The notes: generated by a model from the sequence alone, not told the origin. DNA of 64,000 nucleotides from Sphingobacterium athyrii (GCF_003071065.1 NZ_QCXX01000005.1:124001-188000); one strand, 5' to 3'. Positions 26,841 to 35,795 are shown, counted from the first letter of the stretch. Made by a program: numbers and translations.

Positions 26841-27017
26841 TTACCAATAATAGTTTTCAACCTCTTCGGTCGCTGTCTGTGTATCTTTCCATTGTTGTTG
26901 GGGTGCGTTAGATCCACTAGCGATGCCATATTCTAATTCTATCTTCCTTACTTCAATTTTTGGAGCTTCATACATTTGCTTGGAACTGTCTTTGGCTTTA
27001 ATGTTTGTTTCTTTCAT
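26841..27017 (-). CDS. 58-residue leader-like peptide upstream of second fimbrillin
   Basis: The ATG at 27017 is chosen over a longer open frame to 27185, because it gives a peptide of exactly the length of its relative at 22596. Conserved part MYEAPKIEVRKIELEYGIAS, then GSNAPQQQ, followed by an acidic Thr/Glu tail with Trp and a final YYW. The N-terminus differs (KETNIKAKDSSKQ). No signal peptide or Cys. 36 bases before the fimbrillin start and in the same direction. The pairing of peptide and fimbrillin at two loci of opposite orientation supports a functional link. Confidence 0.7.
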   Translation of the reverse strand: MKETNIKAKDSSKQMYEAPKIEVRKIELEYGIASGSNAPQQQWKDTQTATEEVENYYW

Positions 27018-27492
27018 TTTTTTACTTAAAAATTGGTCGATATAATTCCTTATCAACTTAAATAATTTATATAAACGTGGAATTAGAAACCTGTTAAGAA
27101 TCTTGCTCTGAATACAACAGACTAGGTTAACGTTTTCTAGGCTAAATTTTTTACAATTAAATGCAAAGTTAATAATTAATGGCAAATTTCAAAGGCGTAA
27201 CGATACTATTGAGTCACATCAGTTTAAAAAATTACAAGAAATCAGAAAGCTATTAATATAAGTTACGATTGATAATAGTCTTTTTAAACCAATGAAAATT
27301 ATCTAACTGCCAATCAACTGAATACGGATGTACCCATAAAATGCACCTATACGTTCGAAGGAATACTCCCTGCTGGAAAATGATCAAATTATTTAAATTC
27401 GGTTATTCGCATTCGGCAGGAGAGCCTTATTTTGTAGATTTTAAAGATATTTCCATAGACTGGAAATAGCCGAACTGAAAAGCCTATGGAAA

Positions 27493-28113
27493 TTATTCCG
27501 AACAATGAAAAGTATGCCACAATCCATCCAACTTTGACCATACCGGGGCAGATCTCTCCTGTGGCGAAAACTGATGGAAAATAATGGTGTGATCTGTACC
27601 GGGACACTTTCTCACATGTACTGTTGAGTGTAAAGTTATGGGCTGTTTGCCCATATAGTCCACCATTTGAATGGTACCGGTAAAGGTAGATTCATCTTCT
27701 CCCTCTGGCTCGGCTAATTTTTTGAATTTAGTCTTAGTTTTCTTGATCAGCTCCTTTGGAAGGGCACGCTTTCCTATGTTACGGTTCACGAGGCCGTCAA
27801 AATACATGGACAGATTAGCTTCAATTGTTTTTGAATTGGGCACCTGCTGCCCTTCTATATACCACAAGAAAGCATAAGACCAATACTCATCGCTCCCGGG
27901 CTTGCTCCATCCAGTCGTAAAGCGAACATCTTCTACACCCTTGTAAGGAATCTTAGGCGCAAAATCTATGGGTATTGGAAACCGTTCTATTCCCCAGCCA
28001 TCGAGACTGAGATTATATGGAGCCTTCCACGCTACAGGATCGAATTTTTCCTGTGCACGAAGTTCTGTATGAAGGACAAAAATAACAAGTGCTATAAAGA
28101 CAGACCTTATCAT
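27493..28113 (-). CDS. Secreted hypothetical protein, parent of several broken copies
   Basis: Family not recognised. 206 residues from ATG 28113 (an in-frame TTG lies 6 bases upstream). Signal peptide FIALVIFVLHTELRAQ; the mature protein has aromatic-rich segments (FDPVAWKAPYNLSLDGWGIE, EYWSYAFLWYIEG, FHQFSPQ, VWSKLDGLWHTFHCSE). The strand pattern suggests a single small domain in the periplasm or outside. Broken copies of this gene lie at 16090, 19572 and 24882, so the family has been duplicated and lost repeatedly in this region. Its neighbours on either side are a fimbrillin locus and a small secreted protein gene. Confidence 0.6.
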   Translation of the reverse strand: MIRSVFIALVIFVLHTELRAQEKFDPVAWKAPYNLSLDGWGIERFPIPIDFAPKIPYKGVEDVRFTTGWSKPGSDEYWSYAFLWYIEGQQVPNSKTIEANLSMYFDGLVNRNIGKRALPKELIKKTKTKFKKLAEPEGEDESTFTGTIQMVDYMGKQPITLHSTVHVRKCPGTDHTIIFHQFSPQERSAPVWSKLDGLWHTFHCSE

Positions 28114-28463
28114 AATCAACTTATTTATTGTTGGTTAAATAAAGTTAGCGATTTTTGATTAAAACTCGCTGCAATTTATACCAATAGTCTAAGGGCACGC
28201 GCCGAGCCCTCACAAGGTGCAATCCACGATTACTATGTCGTAGAGACCTTCTGATAAATACTGCATGGCTAGAAATGAATAAAATCATACATCGATCTAC
28301 CTAAAATTCATACATCCAGGGCAGATTACTGGGCTAACTTTGGTATAAGATAACAGATCGATTGGACTCAGGTAGTACCGGCCGGTCAATAGAGAACAAC
28401 TCCAAGGCCGATCCAGGAGGATAATAAGGATAAGCAACAATAATAAACTTAAAAACATTAGAA
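28114..28463. other. Intergenic region between divergent secreted-protein genes
   Basis: Starts with the upstream region of the 206-residue protein (minus) and ends with that of the 147-residue protein (plus). No gene is supported. The sequence is less AT-rich than other gaps around 28190-28240, and no clear promoter box or hairpin was seen. Confidence 0.5.
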
Positions 28464-28907
28464 ATGAAAACATTAGTAAAAAGAATCATCGGCACCATGA
28501 GCATTGGTGTGATGACATTAGGAATTTCGTTAAGTGCGAATGCGCAAAGTATTAAAAGTGAAAAAGAGGTTAAAAATCAGAAAGAAGTAAAGGCGGCAAA
28601 AGATACCAAGATTGTGCGCGCCAATCAGACCTGGTATTTTACAGGCACTTCGAGTGATAACCCGACTGACCCGAGTAAATATTCTACCAGTTTACCAGCT
28701 GGAAAAAGTTGTAGTAGCTTGCCCTACCAAACTGTTTGCGAATTGCAGGCTCCAGCTAATCCATCTAATTCATCACAACCAGACATGAATTATATTGCTT
28801 TTGGAAGTGAAACAGTACAGCAACGTATTGAGGATGCCCTTGAGACATTAGATCCGTCAGAAACACCTCAAGAAAATGAGACTGTTACTGCTTTTAGAAA
28901 ACACTAA
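28464..28907 (+). CDS. Small secreted protein with C-x8-C pair
   Basis: 147 residues. Signal peptide (IGTMSIGVMTLGISLSANAQ), a Lys/Glu-rich linker with a repeated KEVK pattern (about 30-50), then a polar domain with two cysteines ten positions apart (SCSSLPYQTVCEL, about 76-86), Asn/Pro/Ser-rich, and an acidic tail. Small secreted proteins with a Cys pair (for example DUF6520-like) are common beside TlpA-SusC-SusD operons in Sphingobacterium relatives; the match here is by layout only. It converges on the SusD gene and shares a terminator with it. Confidence 0.6.
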   Translation: MKTLVKRIIGTMSIGVMTLGISLSANAQSIKSEKEVKNQKEVKAAKDTKIVRANQTWYFTGTSSDNPTDPSKYSTSLPAGKSCSSLPYQTVCELQAPANPSNSSQPDMNYIAFGSETVQQRIEDALETLDPSETPQENETVTAFRKH

Positions 28908-28916
28908 CAGCTGAAG

Positions 28917-28953
28917 GAAACAAGGGAGAAACCGGCGGTCTCTCCCTTGTTTC
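28917..28953. terminator. Bidirectional terminator between small secreted gene and susD
   Basis: Thirteen-base perfect arms (GAAACAAGGGAGA / TCTCCCTTGTTTC) with an 11-base loop. Its right arm reaches the first base of the susD stop codon, so both convergent genes can use it. Confidence 0.8.
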
Positions 28954-30329
28954 TATCTCGTATTTTGTTCAATACCCCCCAAAACAATTACGCTTTCAGG
29001 AATTGGATAAACGTAACGGCTATCGTTAGGTTCCAGATAAATTGTCTGTACATGAGTACCATCATCGACTTCGCGGCTAAGTCTTGTTTCAAATTCCTTA
29101 TCCAGATTCAATCTTTTTAAATCTGACCAACGGACACCTCTAAAAATCAGCTCTTTCCTTCTCTCCTGTAAAATATATTTTCGTGCTTGGGTATCAGTAG
29201 TAAAATCGGGTAACTGATACTCGCCGTTTTGATATCTTTTGGTAAGCAATTCCTTTAAAAATATTAGTCCCTCCGACCTCCTTCCCCTTCTGGTATGGCA
29301 TTCAGCCAATATAAGATAGATTTCATCCATCGCCATCCCTGCAAAGTAAGAAGAAAAATTGCTAGCATAATTCCCCTTAAATCCCTTTGCCCCGTCGCCT
29401 TTATCCTTAAAATACACTTTCTTTCTAAGGTCGACCTCATCATATAAATTGTATAATTCCGAGGATATATTAAGGTCATCTTCATTGAGCAGTTCGGCAT
29501 TTTCCACGGAATAAGCAAGGTATATCATTTCATCATGCAAGGCTGGAAACGGTCTATTGGATTGTATATCCAACTTATTGAAATCAAGCAGAACATTGCT
29601 TTTATCATACACCTCTAACGCCATCTTTTCAGCATTTTGATAATCCTGCATATAAAGATAGACCTTTGCTAAGGCCGCACATGCCGCGGCTTTACTTGGC
29701 CGTGTTTTGACCGCAACTTGTTCGGGTAATAATTCTCTGGCTAATTTTAGTTCCGCTATGATAAACTCAAATGTTTTTTCCAAAGATGACCTTTGCACCT
29801 TTACATTGGAGTCGGATCCTAATCGTATAGGCAATCCCAATTGATTATTTTCCTTTCCATATTTATACGTTTGACAGTAAACCAAAGCGAGATAGTAGTA
29901 ACATAAGCCACGGACAAAGTGAGCTTCTCCGCTTAGCTCCGTTTTCAAGCTAATATCAGAAGATGCTATTTTCTCCAAGCTTTCCAATACGACATTGGCG
30001 ACCAATATAGTCCCAAAACTGGCTTGCCAGCTCGATGTACCCGAATTGATTAATTCCCTCTTCCAGAAGTAAAAGTCTTGGTAAAGCTGATATTGGGAGG
30101 TAATTTGATCAAAATTCAAATAATAATCATCCGTCCCCACTTCGAGCAGCCCCGGATAAGTCTGATTGATCCGGCTTTCATTGTCAAGCATAGCCCTGAG
30201 ATCTTTTAATGTCTGCGGAGTCGAAATTGTGGAATCAGGTTTTACATCCAGATATTTTTCACAGGACGTGACTGCAAACAAACCCATTATAGACACAAAA
30301 ATTAAAATGTTAAATTTTTTACATTTCAT
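28953..30329 (-). CDS. RagB/SusD-family outer-membrane lipoprotein
   Basis: 458 residues. Lipoprotein signal ends FAVTSCEKYLD (Cys23), the classical SusD start with LDVKPDSTI following. TPR-type helices carry the typical blocks: GEAHFVRGLCYYYLALVYC (about 129), PSKAAACAALAKVYLYMQDY (about 211), RKELIFRGVRWSDLKRLN (about 392) and the end YVYPIPESVIVLGGIEQN. SusD caps the SusC barrel and binds the ligand at the surface. Directly downstream of the SusC gene. Because the operon begins with a TlpA-type redoxin and no glycoside hydrolase, the ligand may be a peptide or metal complex rather than a glycan (inference). Confidence 0.9.
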   Translation of the reverse strand: MKCKKFNILIFVSIMGLFAVTSCEKYLDVKPDSTISTPQTLKDLRAMLDNESRINQTYPGLLEVGTDDYYLNFDQITSQYQLYQDFYFWKRELINSGTSSWQASFGTILVANVVLESLEKIASSDISLKTELSGEAHFVRGLCYYYLALVYCQTYKYGKENNQLGLPIRLGSDSNVKVQRSSLEKTFEFIIAELKLARELLPEQVAVKTRPSKAAACAALAKVYLYMQDYQNAEKMALEVYDKSNVLLDFNKLDIQSNRPFPALHDEMIYLAYSVENAELLNEDDLNISSELYNLYDEVDLRKKVYFKDKGDGAKGFKGNYASNFSSYFAGMAMDEIYLILAECHTRRGRRSEGLIFLKELLTKRYQNGEYQLPDFTTDTQARKYILQERRKELIFRGVRWSDLKRLNLDKEFETRLSREVDDGTHVQTIYLEPNDSRYVYPIPESVIVLGGIEQNTR

Positions 30330-30370
30330 AAGATTATGATTTTGTTAATAATAACTAGCTGAAATTTAGT

Positions 30371-33300
30371 TTAATACGACACATTCAGACCAATAGTGAA
30401 ATTCCTTGCATTTGGTATTCCCAGAAAATCAGCGTCTAGTCCAGATTTCGTTGCTCTCCATAATACACAGACATTATTGGCATTAAAAAATAAACGCACA
30501 TTTAATTTCTTCGACGAAAGAAATCGAGAACAATCTGGAGCGTAGCTAAACTGAACATCTTGCAGTTTAACAATATCACCTTTTTCTATATTGGCTTCCG
30601 AATTTGCATAGAAGGTATCCCGATTTGTATCAGCAGGATAATTCATTGAAGGTACAGTCGTGGTCAGTTCATCTCCAGGTTTTACCCACCTCTTTTCGTA
30701 ATCTTTATGTGATATCCAGCTGTTATAAAGCGAGGCATAACGAATAGTCTCTTTTTGGAAGTAATGACCAAATTTGTAGCTAATATTAAATGAGACCGAC
30801 ATATTTTTCCAATTGAATTCATTCCGGAAAGCGCCATAATAAGGAGGTAAGGCTGTACCATGATAGCTTAGGTTTTGAATAGAATCACGCAACATATTGC
30901 GATAATCTTTTGAAACCTGTCCTTTGTAAATCCCTTGAGGGTCGCCATTCAGAGGATCTAACCCAGCGAAAACGTAAGAAAATACAGGGTAAAGACTTTT
31001 ATCTTTCAATGGGCGCATCGATGTTCCTGCATTTGTTGTATAGGTTGTACCTGTACTTAAATTTCCATAGAATTCAAGTACTTTATTCTTGCTGCTTGAC
31101 AAAAATAACGTCGGGATCCAAGAAAATCTACCATGACCAATACGTCCGGACAATTTGAAGTCAAATCCTCTATTTAGCAGCTTACCGACATTTTTCGTCA
31201 TGCTTGAAAACCCAGACGTCGGGTCTATCAGATCGGTCGCCAATAAGTCAGATGACAATTTGTTAAAATACTCTATAGAACCTGATATTTTATTATTGAA
31301 CAATCCAAAATCAAGTCCATAATTTATCATACGGATATCTTCCCATTTTAGCGAAGGATTTGGCAAGGCACTTATTAATGCTCTTGGCAAAGTGGTCTGA
31401 GCCCCTGAAGGAGCTTTCGTATATGTGATGATCGGTTCACTTCCGGTTATCCCGCCAATATTTCCACTATGGCCTATGGTCCATCTCAGCTTTAAATGGT
31501 TGATCTCCGGAATTTGCTGCATCCATTTTTCCTTGCTCAGATACCAGGCTGTTCCGACCGACCACAATGGATTCCATCGGTCGTTTGTTTTTACGCCAAA
31601 CAGGTTAGATGCATCTCTTCTAGCAGAAGCGCTGACGGTATACTTATTAAAAAAAGTATAGCCTACATTAGCAAAAAAAGATACAAATCTATTTTCACGC
31701 ATTTGATCTGACATGAGATAAGGTATACTTTGTTTACCTGCCAATCCTCTATAGGTCTGAAATAGCGTCACATAATCCACGGGCTGGCTAGTTTTCAAGT
31801 TGACATCATAACCGTATACTCGGCTTGACGAGCTCTCACTTGTTCTTTTCGAATATTCGGCTCCCGCAAGTACTGTCAAAAGGTGTAAATTATTGTTCAC
31901 TTCATAATTTAACTGAGCACGACCACGATGGCTCAACATTCGATTACCGGATAAGGTATTTATTGCTCCTTTAGGTATGCCATAAGTAAGCAGGCCGTTA
32001 GTTGATGTTGTAAATTGATTAATCAGATTTCGAGTAAAGTAAGCATCTTCTGTAAATAAAGTTTGCTGTTGCTGTATCTGCTTTTCAATATTATATTGTC
32101 CAGTAAACTTAAAATTCTTTGAAAATGAATACATCAGGTTGAGTCCGCCATTAAAATAGTCCATCTTATCATCCGTTCGCGAATCAAAGATATCTTTGTA
32201 CGGTTTCATTGTCCAGTCAAGCAAAGGATCTGAAATACCAATCAAGTAATCTGGGTCATAAGCGTATGCAATAGCTGCTGCGTTTTGGTTTTCATCGACC
32301 AATTGGGCATAAGGATACAGAGCTTGTCTATTACCGCCCGGGTTTATGGGGAAGCTGAATGCCGAAGGCGACTGGTTAGCGGTTGTATTGACATATTGAA
32401 ATGCAGTACTCAGTTCCAGATTTTTTCCTAGCTGATATATCAAATCGGATTTTAATGTAAAGCGGTTATTTTTATCTGTAACTGCATTCGCAAGATTTCT
32501 ATCGTAGCCCACACTAAAACGCGAAGTAAGCAAATCGGAATGCGTGCCGTAGCTTGCGTTATACTGTTGTAACACGGCATTCCGAAAGAAGTAATGCTCC
32601 ATATCATCTTTATAATTTATATTTCGATATCTTTCCAACTGTCTATCAGCTTCCGGCTTTGATATCTTACCCACATCTATATCTCGAAGCAGCTTGACCA
32701 CCGGCGAAAACAAATATGACGCACTACTATTGCTTAAAGCCGATTTATAAAATCCTTTTTCATATAATTGCTGTTCTACTGCTATAAAGTCCGCCGAGGA
32801 CATTAGCTGCAAATAATCGAGATCAGCTTTTTTCGTGACCATAAAACTAACTCCAGCGTCCCATTTCCCCTTAGACCTTTCAGCATTGCGCTTTGATTTT
32901 AGGACAATCACTCCATTGCCAGCCCTCGCCCCCCATATTGAGCTTGCCGCAGCATCTTTTAAAACTGTTACAGATTCAATATCATTGGGGTTTATATTAC
33001 TTAGCTCTCCTTCATATGGAAAATTGTCCAATATGATTAAGGGCTTAAGCAATGCGTCAGAAAAAGACCCAAGCCCTCTAACATTCATAACAGTAGCGGA
33101 TTTACGTCGATCAAATTGAAGGCCCGGCACTGTCGATTCCAATTTATCTATGATATTTAAGGAAGAGCGCTGATTGAGGACCTTGTTAGCTATCATTTCG
33201 AAACTACCTGTGGCCCGCTCCTTGGGAAGCGACTGGTAGCCGTCACTATAAACAACCACTTCTTCTAGGGCAAGTTCATTTCGTTCAAGAGTGACGATCA

Positions 33301-33559
33301 GTGAATCTGGAAATGTATACAAGACATTCTTTGGACGATAATTAATGTGCGATACAGCTATATGCCCGTGTTTATTTGGCAAAACAAGTTCAAACTTTCC
33401 ATTCCGGTCTGTTGATGCTGCTACAGTTCCAGCCCTTACAATAGCATCACCAATAGCCTGATGTTTCGCGTCCAGTATTTTGCCAGTTATCTTAAATTGT
33501 GCTTTTGCCGCTATCGATACCCAGAAAGACAGCAAGAAAAGAAAAATATGCTTTTTCAT
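30371..33559 (-). CDS. SusC/RagA-family TonB-dependent transporter
   Basis: 1062 residues from ATG 33559 (MKKHIFLFLLSFWVSIAAKA), chosen over an upstream in-frame ATG inside the previous gene. A carboxypeptidase-regulatory-like domain (about 22-100, ITGKILDAKHQAIGDAIVRA) is followed by the plug with the SusC signature PNDIESVTVLKDAAASSIWG ARAGNGVIVLKSK (about 200-232) and a 22-strand barrel ending in FTIGLNVSY. It imports large ligands across the outer membrane with energy from TonB. The start is 1 base after the stop of the TlpA gene and susD follows, so the three form an operon. Confidence 0.92.
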   Translation of the reverse strand: MKKHIFLFLLSFWVSIAAKAQFKITGKILDAKHQAIGDAIVRAGTVAASTDRNGKFELVLPNKHGHIAVSHINYRPKNVLYTFPDSLIVTLERNELALEEVVVYSDGYQSLPKERATGSFEMIANKVLNQRSSLNIIDKLESTVPGLQFDRRKSATVMNVRGLGSFSDALLKPLIILDNFPYEGELSNINPNDIESVTVLKDAAASSIWGARAGNGVIVLKSKRNAERSKGKWDAGVSFMVTKKADLDYLQLMSSADFIAVEQQLYEKGFYKSALSNSSASYLFSPVVKLLRDIDVGKISKPEADRQLERYRNINYKDDMEHYFFRNAVLQQYNASYGTHSDLLTSRFSVGYDRNLANAVTDKNNRFTLKSDLIYQLGKNLELSTAFQYVNTTANQSPSAFSFPINPGGNRQALYPYAQLVDENQNAAAIAYAYDPDYLIGISDPLLDWTMKPYKDIFDSRTDDKMDYFNGGLNLMYSFSKNFKFTGQYNIEKQIQQQQTLFTEDAYFTRNLINQFTTSTNGLLTYGIPKGAINTLSGNRMLSHRGRAQLNYEVNNNLHLLTVLAGAEYSKRTSESSSSRVYGYDVNLKTSQPVDYVTLFQTYRGLAGKQSIPYLMSDQMRENRFVSFFANVGYTFFNKYTVSASARRDASNLFGVKTNDRWNPLWSVGTAWYLSKEKWMQQIPEINHLKLRWTIGHSGNIGGITGSEPIITYTKAPSGAQTTLPRALISALPNPSLKWEDIRMINYGLDFGLFNNKISGSIEYFNKLSSDLLATDLIDPTSGFSSMTKNVGKLLNRGFDFKLSGRIGHGRFSWIPTLFLSSSKNKVLEFYGNLSTGTTYTTNAGTSMRPLKDKSLYPVFSYVFAGLDPLNGDPQGIYKGQVSKDYRNMLRDSIQNLSYHGTALPPYYGAFRNEFNWKNMSVSFNISYKFGHYFQKETIRYASLYNSWISHKDYEKRWVKPGDELTTTVPSMNYPADTNRDTFYANSEANIEKGDIVKLQDVQFSYAPDCSRFLSSKKLNVRLFFNANNVCVLWRATKSGLDADFLGIPNARNFTIGLNVSY

Positions 33560-33560
33560 T

Positions 33561-34190
33561 TTACTTTGTTCTAGGTGTTGGGTCCACAAAAGGGGCATTG
33601 TAACCTCTATCCAATAAGTTGCGCATCGTATAAGTCTGTATATTACCATTCTGATTTATCCAGACATAAAAGGGGAATCCATTAAACGGGAATAGGCGAT
33701 GGAGGTAATCATCGTCTATAATAGAGTGTATGGATTTGAAACCAAAATCACTATGTTTCAATCGTTGATTAAGTCTTTCAACCTTTTGTATATCATCTCT
33801 AGTACGCACGGAGTTAACCATAACAACATTGATTTCATTGCCGTACTTATTTTTAAAGAATGCAATTTCCTTTTGGTGAATTAAGCAAGGAGAGCAGGTT
33901 GTTGACCAAAAATCTAATACCAGAAGTTTCCCTCTGAAAGGAGCAAGAGTTGATTTAGATAAATGCCCATTGTTATAAATAGTAAATTCTTGTTTCCAAA
34001 AATCATCAGGCACGGCATCACCTATGTTAATAGGGCGTTGAGTTAGCCCATCGGCCCCGCTTTCCTTGCGGGGCGTCTGAGCCGATAAACTAAACATAGA
34101 AACTAAGCATAGGATAGATAGTAGGGTACTATACCGTTTTATTGTCTTTTGATTGGGCAAGATCTCTCCTGCCCTAAAAAAATGTCTCAT
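33561..34190 (-). CDS. TlpA-like thioredoxin-domain protein
   Basis: 209 residues. Signal peptide at about 20-37 (LLSILCLVSMFSLSAQ), then a compact thioredoxin domain with the CxxC motif FWSTTCSPCLIH (about residue 103) and a FPFYVWI cis-Pro-like strand (about 176). It probably reduces disulfides in the periplasm. Many TlpA proteins next to SusCD carry an extra N-terminal domain of about 200 residues; that is absent here. Its stop codon is 1 base before the SusC start. The nearby small secreted protein with a Cys pair is a possible substrate. Confidence 0.8.
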   Translation of the reverse strand: MRHFFRAGEILPNQKTIKRYSTLLSILCLVSMFSLSAQTPRKESGADGLTQRPINIGDAVPDDFWKQEFTIYNNGHLSKSTLAPFRGKLLVLDFWSTTCSPCLIHQKEIAFFKNKYGNEINVVMVNSVRTRDDIQKVERLNQRLKHSDFGFKSIHSIIDDDYLHRLFPFNGFPFYVWINQNGNIQTYTMRNLLDRGYNAPFVDPTPRTK

Positions 34191-34200
34191 TTTTCAAGTT

Positions 34201-34311
34201 TTAATGGAGTGATCTAAGGCAGAGACTACCTGTCCGATCGGGATCAGCAATTTCATCCCAGGGGTCTGGCCTGAGCCACTCCGGTAAATAAATAGAACTA
34301 TTAATAGGTCT
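34201..34311 (-). other. Short open frame just upstream of tlpA-like gene
   Basis: 36 codons without a proper start: INSSIYLPEWLRPDPWDEIA, then a short tail ending LRSLH. It ends 10 bases before the redoxin start. The Trp/Pro/Asp-rich sequence looks protein-like; it may be the 3' end of a small peptide gene broken by a frameshift near 34312. Confidence 0.3.
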
Positions 34312-34765
34312 TCAGATGCGGTGCTAGACAATTACGGGTGAATAGATATGGACGATACCGCATCCATATAGAAAATGAAAAACCGACCTTTTTTATAGAA
34401 AAACTATATTTATTTTTTAGAATCTTTGCTTATGAATCGCAAAATCCGTACTTTTAAGCTGCTAAGAATAAAAGAAACGAGGATAGTGCAATTGTCGGGC
34501 ATTGATCTTGAAAAAATTAGGTCGGCAAAATCAACCACATTGTACCAATAAGGACGGCTTTTTGGGCCTTTCTTAATGGGCATTTTAATACTATAAGTAT
34601 TGCGTGTTGTTGATTTTAAGCTCTTTGATACTACTCCGGTGGGCAGCGTTTGTTCTTAATAAGCAGGATTGCTGCATGTTGCCGACACTGATCCTTGATC
34701 CGTCGTTGTGATGATGATGTACTTGACTCTAGCTCTTTCATAATTTAAATAGCTGGGTTATTACT

Positions 34766-34980
34766 AAGAGTCTCGAGGGAAGGAAGTGGAAGCTCCTCCA
34801 AAATATAGAAGAGGTAAGCTCCGCTACTATCCACTGAACACGGGCACGGCAAAGAGCCTAGACACAGCTTCAAATAGGGAGCTTACCCCTCCTTGTTGTA
34901 AAGATACAAAAAGTGTGGGGGCGCGCAAACCCTACGTCCCGTGTCATTTGAAATTTGCCGTTTCGTGCTCGAGACTTAAT
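34766..34980 (+). ncRNA. Possible structured RNA (unassigned)
   Basis: A more GC-rich island in AT-rich intergenic DNA with long-range complementarity: an outer stem AGTCTCGAG (34769-34777) with CTCGAGACT (34968-34976), an inner 10-bp stem GGTAAGCTCC (34813-34822) with GGAGCTTACC (34878-34887), and two more candidate helices, ACGGCAAA (34846-34853) with TTTGCCGT (34954-34961) and ACACGGG (34838-34844) with CCCGTGT (34938-34944), which would cross the inner stem. It does not match RNase P, tmRNA, 6S or a riboswitch class that I could recognise. Strand is assumed from the plus-strand gene 80 bases downstream. Confidence 0.35.
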
Positions 34981-35058
34981 CAGACTAACTGATTACATAA
35001 CAAATATACAAAGGCTTAAATTAAAAAACAAGAAAATCCTCGTTTTTAAAAAATTAAT

Positions 35059-35556
35059 ATGATAAAACTTGATTACAAACTTTACAACACGATTTCATTT
35101 CGTTCCTTCTTAAAAGGATACGTAAATGAAAAATATAAAAATCACCCAGTACTCTCTCAGAAAATGGAGGCCATAGACTGGCTTTTGGAAAAGGAAACTG
35201 CAAAATTAACCGCTAAAACTTTTTTTAACGTTATAAAATCCTTGGAGTTAGATTTAAAAACAATTTGTGATCTATTCTTTAAGACGATTCCATCTATCAA
35301 ACTAAAATCTATTAAATCTTCAAAAAACCGATTAGAAGATTTATTGGGACCTTATTTTAATTCTAAACTAGAACTAGTGACAGCTTCTGGAATTAAGGAA
35401 ACGACTTTAAACGAACTATTTGATAATAAGTTTGACCGACTATATGCATACGAAGCTTGCGCAATTGCTATATCATTTGGAATTGAACCAGCAGTTCTTT
35501 TCGATTACTTCTACGGCGATGGTGAACGCCCAATGATCGGGATTATACCTGCCTAG
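35059..35556 (+). CDS. Hypothetical HTH-like regulator
   Basis: Family not recognised. 165 residues, cytoplasmic. Two segments have the spacing of degenerate helix-turn-helix motifs: TAKTFFNVIKSLELDLKTIC (about 53-72) and EACAIAISFGIEPAVLFDYF (about 132-151), the second close to the end of Xre-type HTH domains. Basic middle part (KLKSIKSSKNRLEDL). It may be an Xre-like regulator, possibly with a C-terminal dimerisation helix. Preceded by the possible structured RNA and followed by two hairpin terminators. Confidence 0.5.
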   Translation: MIKLDYKLYNTISFRSFLKGYVNEKYKNHPVLSQKMEAIDWLLEKETAKLTAKTFFNVIKSLELDLKTICDLFFKTIPSIKLKSIKSSKNRLEDLLGPYFNSKLELVTASGIKETTLNELFDNKFDRLYAYEACAIAISFGIEPAVLFDYFYGDGERPMIGIIPA

Positions 35557-35673
35557 TAACGTCAGTCGCTGATATTGAATATTAAGCAGAAAACAAATCC
35601 AAAACTTTTTGATATTAAAATATTTATTGCGTAACTTAGTTATGCCGGTTAAAGGAAAAACCAACTTATAGCT

Positions 35674-35700
35674 AAGCCTCCGATTTACATCTGGAGGCTT
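35674..35700 (+). terminator. Terminator downstream of the HTH-like gene
   Basis: Stem AAGCCTCC / GGAGGCTT with an 11-base loop and TATTTT after it. Confidence 0.75.
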
Positions 35701-35761
35701 TATTTTAAATCATCTTGAATTTCAATAGAATACTTTTCATAAAATTAGTTAATAAAAAGGT

Positions 35762-35795
35762 AACTCCCCTTGCATAGCCCGATGATAGGGGAGTT
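35762..35795 (+). terminator. Second hairpin terminator
   Basis: Stem AACTCCCCT / AGGGGAGTT followed by TTTCTT. It may back up the first or stop minus-strand transcripts. Confidence 0.65.

Noticed and set aside
26841..27185. 114-residue version of the second leader-like peptide
   Set aside because: The extra N-terminal 56 residues are unlike the relative at 22596, and the inner ATG at 27017 gives the matching 58-residue length.
34766..34980. Retron-like ncRNA, because of complementary ends
   Set aside because: No reverse transcriptase gene is adjacent; the next gene encodes a 165-residue HTH-like protein.
34786..34992. 68-residue plus-strand protein in the structured island
   Set aside because: Unusual composition and strong self-complementarity; better explained as a structured RNA or relic than as a gene.
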